A DNA stretch of 64,000 nt, from the NCBI RefSeq assembly GCF_026241105.1, contig NZ_JAPFFT010000006.1, forward strand, positions 118,728 through 182,727, read 5' to 3'. The translations under genes and the position numbers were made by a program. Positions 25,289 through 33,531 of the stretch are shown in pieces. Source of the DNA: Arthrobacter rhizophilus (GTDB taxonomy: Bacteria; Actinomycetota; Actinomycetes; Actinomycetales; Micrococcaceae). Positions within the stretch are counted from its first letter, which is position 1, and each line of letters starts with the position of its first letter. The notes below the pieces were generated by a model. The model was not told the DNA's origin and did not search any database. It saw only the letters and a list, made by a program, of their open reading frames with translations.

Positions 25289-26365
25289 TTAGTTGGTGAC
25301 TCCCGCGGTGGTGACGACGGTGAGCCACGGTCCGGCGGGCACGCTGGCGCGGTCCACGAAGCGCCACGATACGTGGTCATTGTCGCCGTTCAACTCAGCG
25401 AAGCCCAGGCAGCCGTTCAGGGCAGGGGACGCATCCATGCCCGCACCCTGGCTTGGGTCGCCCGAGAACTGCTTGTTGGCGGGACGGGCGTTGTTCGCCC
25501 CGAACACGTAGGCGGAGTCGTGGTAGAGCGAACCGCTTGAGGGACCCGCATCTTCAACTTGTCCGTAGCAAACGCCGCCGTTGGGGCCAGTGATCTGAAC
25601 CCATGCGTTCTTCATGTAGCTGTAGCTCGAGTCCGCGCAGTGGTTGACGCCCGTTGCGGCGTTGTCTGCGGCGGCCCACGGAATCACCTTGCAACGCTCA
25701 GCGAAAGCGACGCTGTCATTGACGTCGTCGTAAGGCAGGTCCAAGTAGAACGGGTTCTGCAAAGGCTTGGGCTGGTGCAGCGGGAAGTATCCATTGCTGG
25801 CTACGCGCTTTTCCGTGGCGCACTGGAAACTCGTGCCGGTGCCTGAACTGACACCGTCGCAACCGCCGTAGGGGCTGCCCGGGCAGCCGCTCGCGCTTGC
25901 AGGGGTGGTCCCGAGGTTAACGCCGGTGTGCTGGAGTGCCCACTGGCCATTGAAAGTGGAGCAGACTTGTGAGCCGTCCGAGAGGCTGGCATTGAAGATT
26001 TCGCCGACCCAGAAGCTGGTGCTCACGATGTTGGTGTGCAGGGGGTAGTTCCCGCCCGTGGCAGGCAAGGGAGCAGGCGCGGCAACGGGTGCACTAGCGG
26101 CTGTTGCTGCGGGAGCCGGCGCGGCCGGGGCGGGAGCGCTGGACGGCGTCGCGGCCGGAACATTGCTGGGCGTCGGTGTAGGCGTCGGCGTCGAAATACG
26201 CTGGGGGGCGGAGGAGGCGGAAGGCGAGGGACTTGTACGCGTGCTCGAATCCCGCTCGTCAGCCTGGTAGGAGGATTTGTGTGACGACTGGACGGCGGAG
26301 ATGGTGGCTAGCCCGCCGAAGGCCAGTAGCGCCACGGCTATGAGTGCAGTGAACAGGTGTTTCAT
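25289..26365 (-). CDS. Secreted protein with Pro/Ala/Ser-rich linker, paralog of the lipoprotein at 19656
   Basis: The 358-residue protein has an N-terminal signal or anchor segment (about 4-25, no lipobox), a Ser/Thr/Pro/Ala-rich linker (about 38-100) of the type that spans cell walls, and a C-terminal domain of about 250 residues. The domain shares with the 19656 gene the blocks FWVGEIF, NPFYLDLPYDDVND, AFAERCKVIPWA, SYMKNAWVQI, CYGQVEDAGP and AGMDASPALNGCLGF, plus extra Cys residues (SGCPG, GGCDG, FQCAT, NHCAD) suggesting disulfides. Tentatively a double-psi beta-barrel-like carbohydrate-interacting domain. A 12-codon leader ORF overlaps its ATG. It is transcribed divergently from regulator 5. 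Confidence 0.82.
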   Translation of the reverse strand: MKHLFTALIAVALLAFGGLATISAVQSSHKSSYQADERDSSTRTSPSPSASSAPQRISTPTPTPTPSNVPAATPSSAPAPAAPAPAATAASAPVAAPAPLPATGGNYPLHTNIVSTSFWVGEIFNASLSDGSQVCSTFNGQWALQHTGVNLGTTPASASGCPGSPYGGCDGVSSGTGTSFQCATEKRVASNGYFPLHQPKPLQNPFYLDLPYDDVNDSVAFAERCKVIPWAAADNAATGVNHCADSSYSYMKNAWVQITGPNGGVCYGQVEDAGPSSGSLYHDSAYVFGANNARPANKQFSGDPSQGAGMDASPALNGCLGFAELNGDNDHVSWRFVDRASVPAGPWLTVVTTAGVTN

Positions 26366-26400
26366 ATTTTGGGTGACATATCTGTTGGGGACATAGACAT
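26362..26400 (-). CDS. Putative 12-residue leader peptide overlapping the secreted-protein start
   Basis: On the reverse strand an ATG at 26400, preceded by GGTCTCCT, opens MSMSPTDMSPKI and stops at TGA 26364-26362, sharing four bases with the ATG at 26365. Context and overlap match the other leader ORFs of the locus, but such a short frame could arise by chance. Confidence 0.3.
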   Translation of the reverse strand: MSMSPTDMSPKI

Positions 26401-26794
26401 AGGAGACCGAGGCAATCGGTAGGGCGACCTGCAGGCAAAAATGCCGCAGGGTCGTACACGGCCAAATGGTGTGTCGCGACAGAGTTGTTGTGAAAAAAGG
26501 CTGCGCTTCGACTCCCCAGAAGTAGCCAGCCAGAACTTACTCTTGCGGCACCAGCTTACACAGTCAGATCACAGGACGGTAACAGGGGCTATACATCCGG
26601 CCTCGAAGCCAAGCAAAAGTTCCCGTTTGCAAGCCTGCGTGGAGCGCTTGGATGTGGTGCAAGTAGGCCCGGAAAACCAAGTAGTTACCACTCAATCCAG
26701 GACAGAACCCCACGGGTAACGTTTGGAAATGACACCGGTCCGTGCCGCGGCCGTCAGGAACACGTGTCCGGCGGCCCGAAGATGAGACAGGACC
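26401..26794. other. Divergent intergenic region before regulator 5
   Basis: These 394 bases between the secreted-protein leader and regulator 5 hold no convincing gene. Seen here are an imperfect hairpin CGACCTGC...GCAGGGTCG (about 26427-26455, A-rich loop) close to the minus-strand leader, and the GTAG-ACCACTC element at 26674-26695. The A+T content is higher than in flanking genes, as expected for promoters. Confidence 0.55.
26674..26695 (+). promoter_or_regulatory. GTAG-TACCACTC element upstream of regulator 5
   Basis: AAACCAAGTAG followed by TTACCACTCAA. It is nearly identical to the distal element before the TasA-like operon, which on its own strand reads AAACCAAGTAG then TACCACTCGC (42554-42574). 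It lies about 100 bp before ATG 26795. Confidence 0.6.
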
Positions 26795-29470
26795 ATGGAC
26801 GATACTGAAGGGACCCACACCTCGCCCCCGATCATTCGGGCAGCAGAGCTTCAAGAGATTGTTCTTGCCTTGTCAGGGCCGGAACCAGCCGGGATAGTCA
26901 TCTCAGGCCCGAGCGGCTCGGGAATGACTACGCTCTTGGACGCCGCGGCTTCAGTGCTTGGAGGGTCGTTCAGCGTGATCGCCCGCAACGTGTCCGAGTC
27001 ATTCGCGGATATCCCGTTTGGAATCGCCATGGCCCTTGTTCCGGACCTGCAGGCCCGCTCCAAGGTGTGGCCGGGTTCCATCGTGGCGGCTTGCCGCAAA
27101 GCAGTGCGCGGCGCTTCGATAGACGGATCCTCGGCCCTGCTGGTGCTGGACAACATCGATTTCCTGGACGACATGTCCCTTTGGCTCTTGAGTCAGCTCC
27201 TTGGTGAACCGGACATCCGTATGATCGCCACCCACCGCTCAGACCGGCCACTGAGAATGGAACTGATGGAGTCCGTCGTTTCACGGCAGCTTTCGGTGGT
27301 GACCCTGGACGAACTCACGCAGGACCAGCTTCGCGAATTCCTCGATGACCGTCTCGCAGGTCACGCCGCGCGGAGCCTGGTCCGGGACATCCATGCCGCC
27401 ACCGGAGGAAACCTGCAGGCCGCGAAGTTGCTTTTGGACGAAACCGCAGCACGCGGCGAGATCGTGGAGCAGGCTGATTCCTGGATGCTGTCCGGACCGA
27501 TCCGCTTGGACGGTTCGCAGGCGCTCGAGCTGACCCGGCACCGGCTTGAGGGATATTCAGTGCCGCAGCGTCAGGTTGTGGACCTCCTGGCGGTGGGGGA
27601 GCCGATACCGATGGCCGTCCTCGAGCAGCTTGTCCAAAAGCGGGCCATAGAAGCACTCAGGGGCGACAGAACGGTCCGTGTCCAGAAAGACAACCAGGAA
27701 ACGGCGTCTCTCAGCCACGCCAACGAGGGGAGGTTGGCCCGGCAGCAGCTGGGGCCAGCCCGGATCTTGGAACTTCGGCGAAGCATCTACAACATCTCCG
27801 TCCCGGTTGCGGATGACTCGCTCTGGACGCTGTTCCGCCGGGTGGAGCTCGAACAGGAAAGCGGATTGCCGGTAGCCGACGCTGACCTTCTGGCCGTGGC
27901 GATTGCGGCGAACGACATTCACGATAACCGGCGGGCCCGGCGGTCTGCGGATGCGGTGCGGGCGCCGGAACTCGGATTGGTCGCAGGGGTGGAGCTGGCA
28001 AGGGCCCTCTATCACACGAGGGACTTCCCCGGGGCTGTCACGGTCCTGAAGGGTTTGGTCGCAAATACCCCTGACGTCTTGACCGCGGACTTCGCCCACG
28101 CCGTGTGGCTGCTGTTGCTTGCCCTCTTGCCGACTTCGCCGGGGGCAAATGTGCTGCAGTCGGTTCTACAGGATGCCCGACGGCGGCTGGAGACTGCCGC
28201 CGTCGGGGTCCAGCCGGGCGAGCCGGCCTATCTTGGCCAGGCGGCCGTCCGGGACGAACTGGACGTTCTCCAGCTGTATCTGGATGTGCAGAACGGAAGC
28301 TGGCCATCGGCGGGTAGCGAGCTGTTCCAAAGGCTTTGCCGCAGCCAATTGATTGACGTTGGACTGCGTTCGGAGAACCATCCGCCACCGCCTACCCAGG
28401 CCTCGGTGCTTTTGATGGCGCTTGTCGCCCAAGGGCTCGCCGTCAGCGGGCGGTTCTCTGACGCCGTCGCTCTCTCGACGTCGGCCCTCGAAGCTTTGGG
28501 GAGGCTGCCACGGTGCCCAGTGGACTTCCTCTCCACCGTCTTGATCATCCACGGATCGAATTTGATCTGGCGCGGGCAATGGGGCGGCTCCGAAATGTTC
28601 TGCGTCGGCAGTTCCAGCTACAGCAACCGGATGAGCTATTTCGGCGGGGCGGCCCACCTCTACAGGGCGCTAGTGCTTGCCAGGCAGGGGAGCCTGGAAC
28701 TGGCTTGTGAACAGTTCCGACAGGCCAAGGCCCGGCTGGACGAAGCCGATCCCGACGGGCTTCTGCCACCGGCCCTCGGTGGACTTGCCGCAGCTGCGTG
28801 GCTGCTGGGCGATGTCAACCAGGTGCGTCGCGCCCTGGCTGCCTACGACTCGCGCCGCAGTTCAGGAAATTACCTCGCATCGCAGCTGGCCGAAAGCTAT
28901 TCATCCGCAGCACGGTCAGTGCTGATTGGCGCGGAACACTCACACAGGAAGCTCCTTCAACTTGCGGGTTCGGCTGCCAAGAAGGGACACCGGGCACTCG
29001 AAATGCTGAACCTGGGCCTGGCAGCGCGTACCGGCAGCCGCGGCTACCGGCAGATGGGTCCAGGGGTGTCTGAGGTTGTGTGGAGTGTCGAGTCCGGAGT
29101 GCCGTCAGGACAGGAAGGAAGACAGGAAATGGGACAGGGACCAGGGCTGGGAACAGAAGCGAACACGGGTGCGCCTCAACAAGACCGGGCTTTTGACCAG
29201 GAGGAGGTGTTTGCATATGACGACTCCGGTCCAGAAGGGGCGGAGTCCAGGCCCTCTACTCTTCCCGGGATCGTCAAGCTCTCCCAGCGCGAACGCGAAG
29301 TGACTGCCCTGGTCGCTTCCGGGCTGAGCAGTGCGGAAGTCGCCGCTCGGTTGGGTATCGCGGTAAATACTGTCAATGCGCACCTTCAGCGGGTTTACGG
29401 GAAGCTCGGAGTCTCACGCCGGCAGAAGCTCTCGGAGCTGTGGGACGAGTTGGCGAAGCCGGAGGAGTAG
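26795..29470 (+). CDS. LuxR-family (LAL-type) regulator 5 with degenerate P-loop and distinct recognition helix
   Basis: The 891-residue protein repeats the large LAL layout. Its P-loop is GPSGSGMT (38-45), with Met44 in place of the invariant Lys; the Walker B-like LLVLDNIDFLDD is present. The middle is helical. A Gly/Gln/Glu-rich low-complexity stretch (about 765-815) links to the LuxR helix-turn-helix (829-891). The recognition segment reads IAVNTVNAHLQRVY, whereas regulators 1-4 share VRT(V/I)EGHLY, so DNA specificity may differ. It is separated from the other four by the polysaccharide genes and has its own copy of the shared promoter element. A role in the same circuit, perhaps as a modulator, is inferred. 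Confidence 0.88.
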   Translation: MDDTEGTHTSPPIIRAAELQEIVLALSGPEPAGIVISGPSGSGMTTLLDAAASVLGGSFSVIARNVSESFADIPFGIAMALVPDLQARSKVWPGSIVAACRKAVRGASIDGSSALLVLDNIDFLDDMSLWLLSQLLGEPDIRMIATHRSDRPLRMELMESVVSRQLSVVTLDELTQDQLREFLDDRLAGHAARSLVRDIHAATGGNLQAAKLLLDETAARGEIVEQADSWMLSGPIRLDGSQALELTRHRLEGYSVPQRQVVDLLAVGEPIPMAVLEQLVQKRAIEALRGDRTVRVQKDNQETASLSHANEGRLARQQLGPARILELRRSIYNISVPVADDSLWTLFRRVELEQESGLPVADADLLAVAIAANDIHDNRRARRSADAVRAPELGLVAGVELARALYHTRDFPGAVTVLKGLVANTPDVLTADFAHAVWLLLLALLPTSPGANVLQSVLQDARRRLETAAVGVQPGEPAYLGQAAVRDELDVLQLYLDVQNGSWPSAGSELFQRLCRSQLIDVGLRSENHPPPPTQASVLLMALVAQGLAVSGRFSDAVALSTSALEALGRLPRCPVDFLSTVLIIHGSNLIWRGQWGGSEMFCVGSSSYSNRMSYFGGAAHLYRALVLARQGSLELACEQFRQAKARLDEADPDGLLPPALGGLAAAAWLLGDVNQVRRALAAYDSRRSSGNYLASQLAESYSSAARSVLIGAEHSHRKLLQLAGSAAKKGHRALEMLNLGLAARTGSRGYRQMGPGVSEVVWSVESGVPSGQEGRQEMGQGPGLGTEANTGAPQQDRAFDQEEVFAYDDSGPEGAESRPSTLPGIVKLSQREREVTALVASGLSSAEVAARLGIAVNTVNAHLQRVYGKLGVSRRQKLSELWDELAKPEE

Positions 29471-29592
29471 GCCGGGCAGCTCCGCGGATGAGGCAGCGAA
29501 GCCAAATGGTGGGACAATTACTAGGTGACGCCGCCACTCCTGGCGGTCAGCCGCTGGCGATTGCCACGTATTCCTAACAAGGAGCACCGGTT

Positions 29593-30927
29593 TTGACGAT
29601 GGTTTCCACCCCTGCGTGGGGAGATGCCCAGGTTTCAGCACTCGATGACGATGAAGTCCGTCGCATCCGCAATGATTTCCCTGTTCTTGACCAGGAAATC
29701 AATGGCAAACCGCTGGTCTATTTGGATTCGGGTGCCACCTCGCAGAACCCTCGAAGTGTGCTGGAGGCGGAGCAGGAATTCTATGAGCAGCGAAATTCCG
29801 CTGTCCATCGGGGTGCCCATCACCTAGCCGTCGAAGCAACGGACTCTTTCGAAGACGCGCGCGCCACCGTGGCACGTTTTGTGGGCGTGCAGGATGATGA
29901 GCTGATCTGGACGGCTAACGCCACCGCCGGGCTGAACCTGCTGGCCTATTCGTTTTCGAACGCCAGCGTGGGCCGGTCAGGTGCGGAAGCCGGGCGCTTT
30001 GCCCTTAAGCCAAGCGACGAAGTGCTTGTCACTGAAATGGAACACCACGCCAACCTGATCCCATGGCAGGAACTGTGCCGGCGCACCGGCGCCACCCTCA
30101 AGTACATTCCCATCGACGACGCCGGTGCGCTGCGGCTTGAAGAAGCATCGCGCCTGGTTACCGCGCGCACCAGAATCCTGGCCTTCACCCACACTTCCAA
30201 CGTGCTCGGCAACATCAACCCGGTGGCCGTATTGGTCCGGATGGCTCGGGAAGTGGGTGCCCTGGTGGTCCTGGACGCCTGCCAGTCCGCGCCGCACCTC
30301 CCCTTGGATTTCAAGGCCTTGGACGTTGACTTCGCCGTATTTTCCGGCCACAAAATGCTGGGACCTACGGGAATCGGCGCGGTCTACGGCCGCAGCGAAC
30401 TGCTCAACGCGATGCCACCGTTCCTGACCGGTGGTTCCATGATCACCACCGTGACGATGGAGCAAGCCCAGTACTTGCCCGCGCCCCAGCGTTTCGAGGC
30501 CGGAACGCAGCCCATTTCGCAGGCTGTGGCCCTGGCCGCGGCAGTGAACTACCTCAGTGAAACAGGGATGCAGCGGGTGGCCCTTCGTGAAGCGGAGCTT
30601 GGCCAAAGGCTTGTCACGGGCCTCAGCGCCATCGACGGCGTGCGCGTGCTGGGACCCGGGCCAGGAGAGGAACGGACCGGGCTCGCCGCGTTCGACGTCG
30701 CAGGGGTGCACGCCCACGATGTGGGGCAGTACCTCGATAATCTGGGCATCGCCGTCCGGGTCGGCCACCATTGTGCGCAGCCCCTGCACCGCAGGCTGGG
30801 CCTGACTGCCTCCACCAGGGCCAGCACCTACCTGTACACCACATCCGGGGAAGTAGACCTGCTGGTTGGGGCGGTTGCCGGGATTCGGCCGTACTTCGGG
30901 GTAGCGGCGCCTGGAGCCAAGTCATGA
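29593..30927 (+). CDS. sufS: Cysteine desulfurase of the SUF system
   Basis: SufS is a PLP enzyme that takes sulfur from cysteine as a persulfide for Fe-S cluster assembly. The 444-residue protein has YLDSGATSQ near the N-terminus, the cofactor His in EMEHHANLIPWQ, the Schiff-base Lys in FSGHKMLGPTG, and the catalytic Cys in VGHHCAQPLH near residue 396. TTG 29593 is taken as start because AAGGAG lies eight bases upstream; ATG 29599 two codons later is an alternative. It overlaps sufU by four bases. The regulator gene upstream ends 122 bp earlier. Confidence 0.95.
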   Translation: MTMVSTPAWGDAQVSALDDDEVRRIRNDFPVLDQEINGKPLVYLDSGATSQNPRSVLEAEQEFYEQRNSAVHRGAHHLAVEATDSFEDARATVARFVGVQDDELIWTANATAGLNLLAYSFSNASVGRSGAEAGRFALKPSDEVLVTEMEHHANLIPWQELCRRTGATLKYIPIDDAGALRLEEASRLVTARTRILAFTHTSNVLGNINPVAVLVRMAREVGALVVLDACQSAPHLPLDFKALDVDFAVFSGHKMLGPTGIGAVYGRSELLNAMPPFLTGGSMITTVTMEQAQYLPAPQRFEAGTQPISQAVALAAAVNYLSETGMQRVALREAELGQRLVTGLSAIDGVRVLGPGPGEERTGLAAFDVAGVHAHDVGQYLDNLGIAVRVGHHCAQPLHRRLGLTASTRASTYLYTTSGEVDLLVGAVAGIRPYFGVAAPGAKS

Positions 30928-31421
30928 GTGGTCTGGATTCCTTGTACCAACAGCTGATCCTGGAGCACTCCAAGACCCGCAGCGGGGGAGACCTGGCTGA
31001 ACAGCCGGCCACACCGACGGGTACGGCCGGCACAGGGCAGAGTCACCAGCTCAATCCCATCTGCGGGGACGAAATCACCCTGCGGCTCAGGGTCGGGGCC
31101 GCCGGAGACGGACAGAGCGTCACTGAAATCCACTGGAATGGCGATGGCTGTGCCATTTCGATGGCGTCGGCCTCCATACTCAGTGAAATGGCACCAGGGA
31201 TGTCCCCGGCGTCCCTTCGACGGACCATTGATCATTTCCGCGAATTGATGCGCTCGCGCGGCAAGTTGGAAGCGGATGAGGAACTCCTACAGGATGCTGC
31301 CGCGCTGGCCGGGGTTGCCAAGTATCCCGCCCGGGTAAAGTGCGCCATGCTTGCGTGGGTGGCTGCGGAAGACGCGCTACGCCAGGCTGAGGCCGGCCAA
31401 GAGGTGTCCCGGATTCCCTAG
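30924..31421 (+). CDS. sufU: SUF system sulfur acceptor / scaffold-like protein
   Basis: SufU accepts the persulfide sulfur from SufS through a zinc site. The 165-residue protein has the IscU-like fold with three Cys ligands: NPICGDEI (about 48), WNGDGCAISMAS (about 78) and the C-terminal RVKCAMLAW (about 141). The ATG overlaps the sufS stop (ATGA), so the pair is coupled and should be made in equal amounts. Start and length agree with the family. Confidence 0.94.
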   Translation: MSGLDSLYQQLILEHSKTRSGGDLAEQPATPTGTAGTGQSHQLNPICGDEITLRLRVGAAGDGQSVTEIHWNGDGCAISMASASILSEMAPGMSPASLRRTIDHFRELMRSRGKLEADEELLQDAAALAGVAKYPARVKCAMLAWVAAEDALRQAEAGQEVSRIP

Positions 31422-31437
31422 CGCGGCCGGCCCTAGG

Positions 31438-31455
31438 TCGAGTAGCGTCCACTCT
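31438..31455 (+). promoter_or_regulatory. GTCGAGTAG...CCACTC element upstream of a small membrane-protein gene
   Basis: GTCGAGTAGCGTCCACTC fits the shared element (G-W-CG-R-GTAG, three bases, CCACTC). It starts 53 bp before ATG 31491. The GAGT/ACTC ends make it a short inverted repeat. Confidence 0.45.
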
Positions 31456-31490
31456 ATTTTGGACTCGTGGCCCGGACTTAGCCTCGAACC

Positions 31491-31628
31491 ATGATTACCT
31501 TGGAGAGCAGGCGCGAATGGCGCCGGAGCCAGCATAGGGTCCGCAGGGCGGAATTTGTGGTTGTGGGATTGTTGCTCGCCCTCGTCGCGGCGACGATTCT
31601 TGCCGCCTTTATGGGCATGATGCATTAA
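31491..31628 (+). CDS. Small single-pass membrane protein (45 residues)
   Basis: ATG 31491 to TAA 31628 encodes 45 residues: a basic cytoplasmic start (Arg-rich over about residues 6-20) followed by one membrane segment, FVVVGLLLALVAATILAAF (22-40), and a Met-rich tail. The positive-inside charge pattern makes a real membrane peptide likely. The Shine-Dalgarno is weak. It lies 69 bp after sufU and a variant of the shared promoter element sits between, so it may be expressed on its own. Function unknown. Confidence 0.55.
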   Translation: MITLESRREWRRSQHRVRRAEFVVVGLLLALVAATILAAFMGMMH

Positions 31629-31710
31629 AGACCGAAGGCCATAACGCAGTCAAGCTGCGGCGATGGCGGCTGGGCATGGCCGCAAACATTGGAATTGTAG
31701 GAGACAAAGA

Positions 31711-31747
31711 AAAGCTCGGACCCGCGAAAACCGGCCCGAGCTTTTTT
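31711..31747. terminator. Rho-independent terminator, bidirectional
   Basis: AAAGCTCGG (31711-31719) pairs with CCGAGCTTT (31736-31744) and runs into T31742-31747; A-rich sequence on the left makes it work both ways. It lies between the small membrane-protein gene and the convergent gene at 31771. Confidence 0.85.
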
Positions 31748-31770
31748 GTACCGTTGGCCTAGTCATCGCA

Positions 31771-31974
31771 TCATTTGGGTACCGCTGCGATGAGCACCGA
31801 AATCGACATGAGACCGAGAATCGCCCAAACAAAGATCAATGACCAGTTCTTCTCTTGGGCTTTCCTGTGGGCCCCATGCCACACTCGTTCCATACTATTC
31901 GCGTCCATATCAGTAAGGTATTCCAGCCGATACCGCTCAAATAGCGTGCCAACCACCCTACTTGGAAGCCTCAT
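31771..31974 (-). CDS. Small membrane protein (67 residues) after nhaA
   Basis: The frame encodes 67 residues: a hydrophilic N-terminus with many Arg and Glu, then a C-terminal membrane segment (about 46-64, WSLIFVWAILGLMSISVLI). The ATG at 31974 has GGAG immediately upstream, rather close; an internal ATG starting MDANSMERVW gives 45 residues and is an alternative. It begins 20 bp after nhaA on the same strand and ends before a terminator, so it is probably the last gene of the nhaA transcript. Function unknown. Confidence 0.5.
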   Translation of the reverse strand: MRLPSRVVGTLFERYRLEYLTDMDANSMERVWHGAHRKAQEKNWSLIFVWAILGLMSISVLIAAVPK

Positions 31975-31994
31975 TACTCCATTGGAAATATCGG

Positions 31995-33338
31995 CTACTC
32001 GTACTCGGACCGGGTGTCATTGGCGCGGGTAAAGACGTCTGGCACGCCGTCGCCGTCGTCGTCCGTCTGCTCCTCCCGCGCCACGCGGCGGTAGTGCCGG
32101 TTACGGGCTTTGAGCACGACGGCGGCAAGCGCCGCCCCGGCGAGGGAACCGGCCAGTATGGCCACTTTCGCGTGGTCATCATGCGGGGAACCGGTACCGA
32201 AGCCGAGCTCGGCGATCAGGAGGGAAACGGTAAAACCGACACCGGCCAGCGTGGCCAGCCCTGCGACGTCGATCCACGCGAGGCCGTCGTCCAGGCGCGC
32301 GCGAGTGGTCTTGGTGATGAGGAATGTGGTGCCGAAGACGCCCGCCGTCTTGCCCACCACAAGGGCCAGCACGATGCCCACCGCCACCGGATCGCGCAAG
32401 GCGGCGCCCAGTCCCTCGCCGCCGCCCAGCGCCACGCCGGCAGAAAAGAAGGCGAACACGGGCACGGCGAAGCCCGCCGAGAAGGGACGCAGCCGGTGTT
32501 CGAAGGTTTCCGCGAGTCCGGCCGCGGGCTCGCCCTCCCTTCCTGAGGCTCTCACGGGTACGGCGAACGCCAGCAGGACCCCGGCCACGGTGGCGTGGAT
32601 TCCCGAAGCATGGATCAAGGCCCAGGTGGCTGCGGCCAGGGGGAGCAGCAAATACCGGCTACGGACGCGTTTCTGGACTGGCTTGTTCACGAGGAAGGCA
32701 AAGAGGGCAAGCGGCACGGCTGCGGCCAGCAGCATGAAGGGCTCGAGGCCGCTCGAGTAGAAGAACGCGATGATGCCGATGGCAATCAAGTCATCCACCA
32801 CTGCCAGTGTCAGCAGGAAGGTGCGCAGCGCCGCTGGCAGGTGCGTATTGATGACGGCAAGGACGGCCAAGGCGAAGGCGATGTCCGTGGCCGTGGGGAT
32901 GGCCCAGCCCTTGAGCGTTTCCGCGCCCGAACCGAGATTCAGGACCACGTATATGAGCGCGGGAAGGGCCACCCCGCCGACTGCCGCCGCTACCGGGACG
33001 ATCGCTTTTGCAGGCCTTCGCAATTCCCCGGCCACGAATTCGCGCTTCAGCTCCAGTCCGGCGATGAAGAAGAACACGGCAAGGAGCCCGTCAGACGCCC
33101 AGTGGCCCAGGCTCAGTTCCAGATGCCATGCGGCGTAGCCGATCTTGACATCGCGCAAGGCGAAGTAGCTATCGGCAAGGGGTGAATTGGCCCAGACGAG
33201 GGCGGCCACTGTGGCGGCGAGCAGGAGCGCACCACCAACGGTTTCGGTGCGAAGGATGGCCAGGATTCGTTGATATTCGGGGAAGCTGGAGCGGCTGAAA
33301 ACCTTGGGAGGGGCAGCAGGGTGCGGGCGATTCGCCAT
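31995..33338 (-). CDS. nhaA: Na+/H+ antiporter NhaA
   Basis: NhaA exchanges two protons for one sodium ion across the cytoplasmic membrane and controls pH and salt balance. The 447-residue protein shows about 11-12 membrane segments and the family motifs [18 protein letters not shown] (about 80-97), [15 protein letters not shown] and [17 protein letters not shown], where the two adjacent Asp are the ion-binding residues. The ATG at 33338 (MANRPHP) with AGGAG upstream was chosen over a longer frame from 33407. The C-terminal tail is hydrophilic and acidic. The intergenic region before it holds a large inverted repeat (33453-33518). Confidence 0.94.
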   Translation of the reverse strand: MANRPHPAAPPKVFSRSSFPEYQRILAILRTETVGGALLLAATVAALVWANSPLADSYFALRDVKIGYAAWHLELSLGHWASDGLLAVFFFIAGLELKREFVAGELRRPAKAIVPVAAAVGGVALPALIYVVLNLGSGAETLKGWAIPTATDIAFALAVLAVINTHLPAALRTFLLTLAVVDDLIAIGIIAFFYSSGLEPFMLLAAAVPLALFAFLVNKPVQKRVRSRYLLLPLAAATWALIHASGIHATVAGVLLAFAVPVRASGREGEPAAGLAETFEHRLRPFSAGFAVPVFAFFSAGVALGGGEGLGAALRDPVAVGIVLALVVGKTAGVFGTTFLITKTTRARLDDGLAWIDVAGLATLAGVGFTVSLLIAELGFGTGSPHDDHAKVAILAGSLAGAALAAVVLKARNRHYRRVAREEQTDDDGDGVPDVFTRANDTRSEYE

Positions 33339-33452
33339 GGTGGCTCCTGTGGAGGTTGGGAAGCTCGGGGTCGACAAAACTATTGCCGACCAGACTTCCC
33401 GGCGCACCTGTGTTCCATTTTAGCCGAAGGGGCGCCCACACCGCCGAGGCTC

Positions 33453-33518
33453 CCCAACTAGCTAGCATTTGTTGTCGTTAAGAGCCCTCATAACGACGTT
33501 AACTGCTAGCTAGTTGGG
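33453..33518. repeat. 66-bp interspersed inverted repeat
   Basis: CCCAACTAGCTAGCA (33453-33467) is perfectly repeated inverted as TGCTAGCTAGTTGGG (33504-33518). Inside, GTCGTTA pairs with TAACGAC (about 33474-33480 with 33491-33497), so a long hairpin with a bulge can form. The left half recurs almost unchanged at 63889-63914, so it is an interspersed element. Nothing codes here. Confidence 0.8.
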
Positions 33519-33531
33519 CCCGGAAGGGGCG

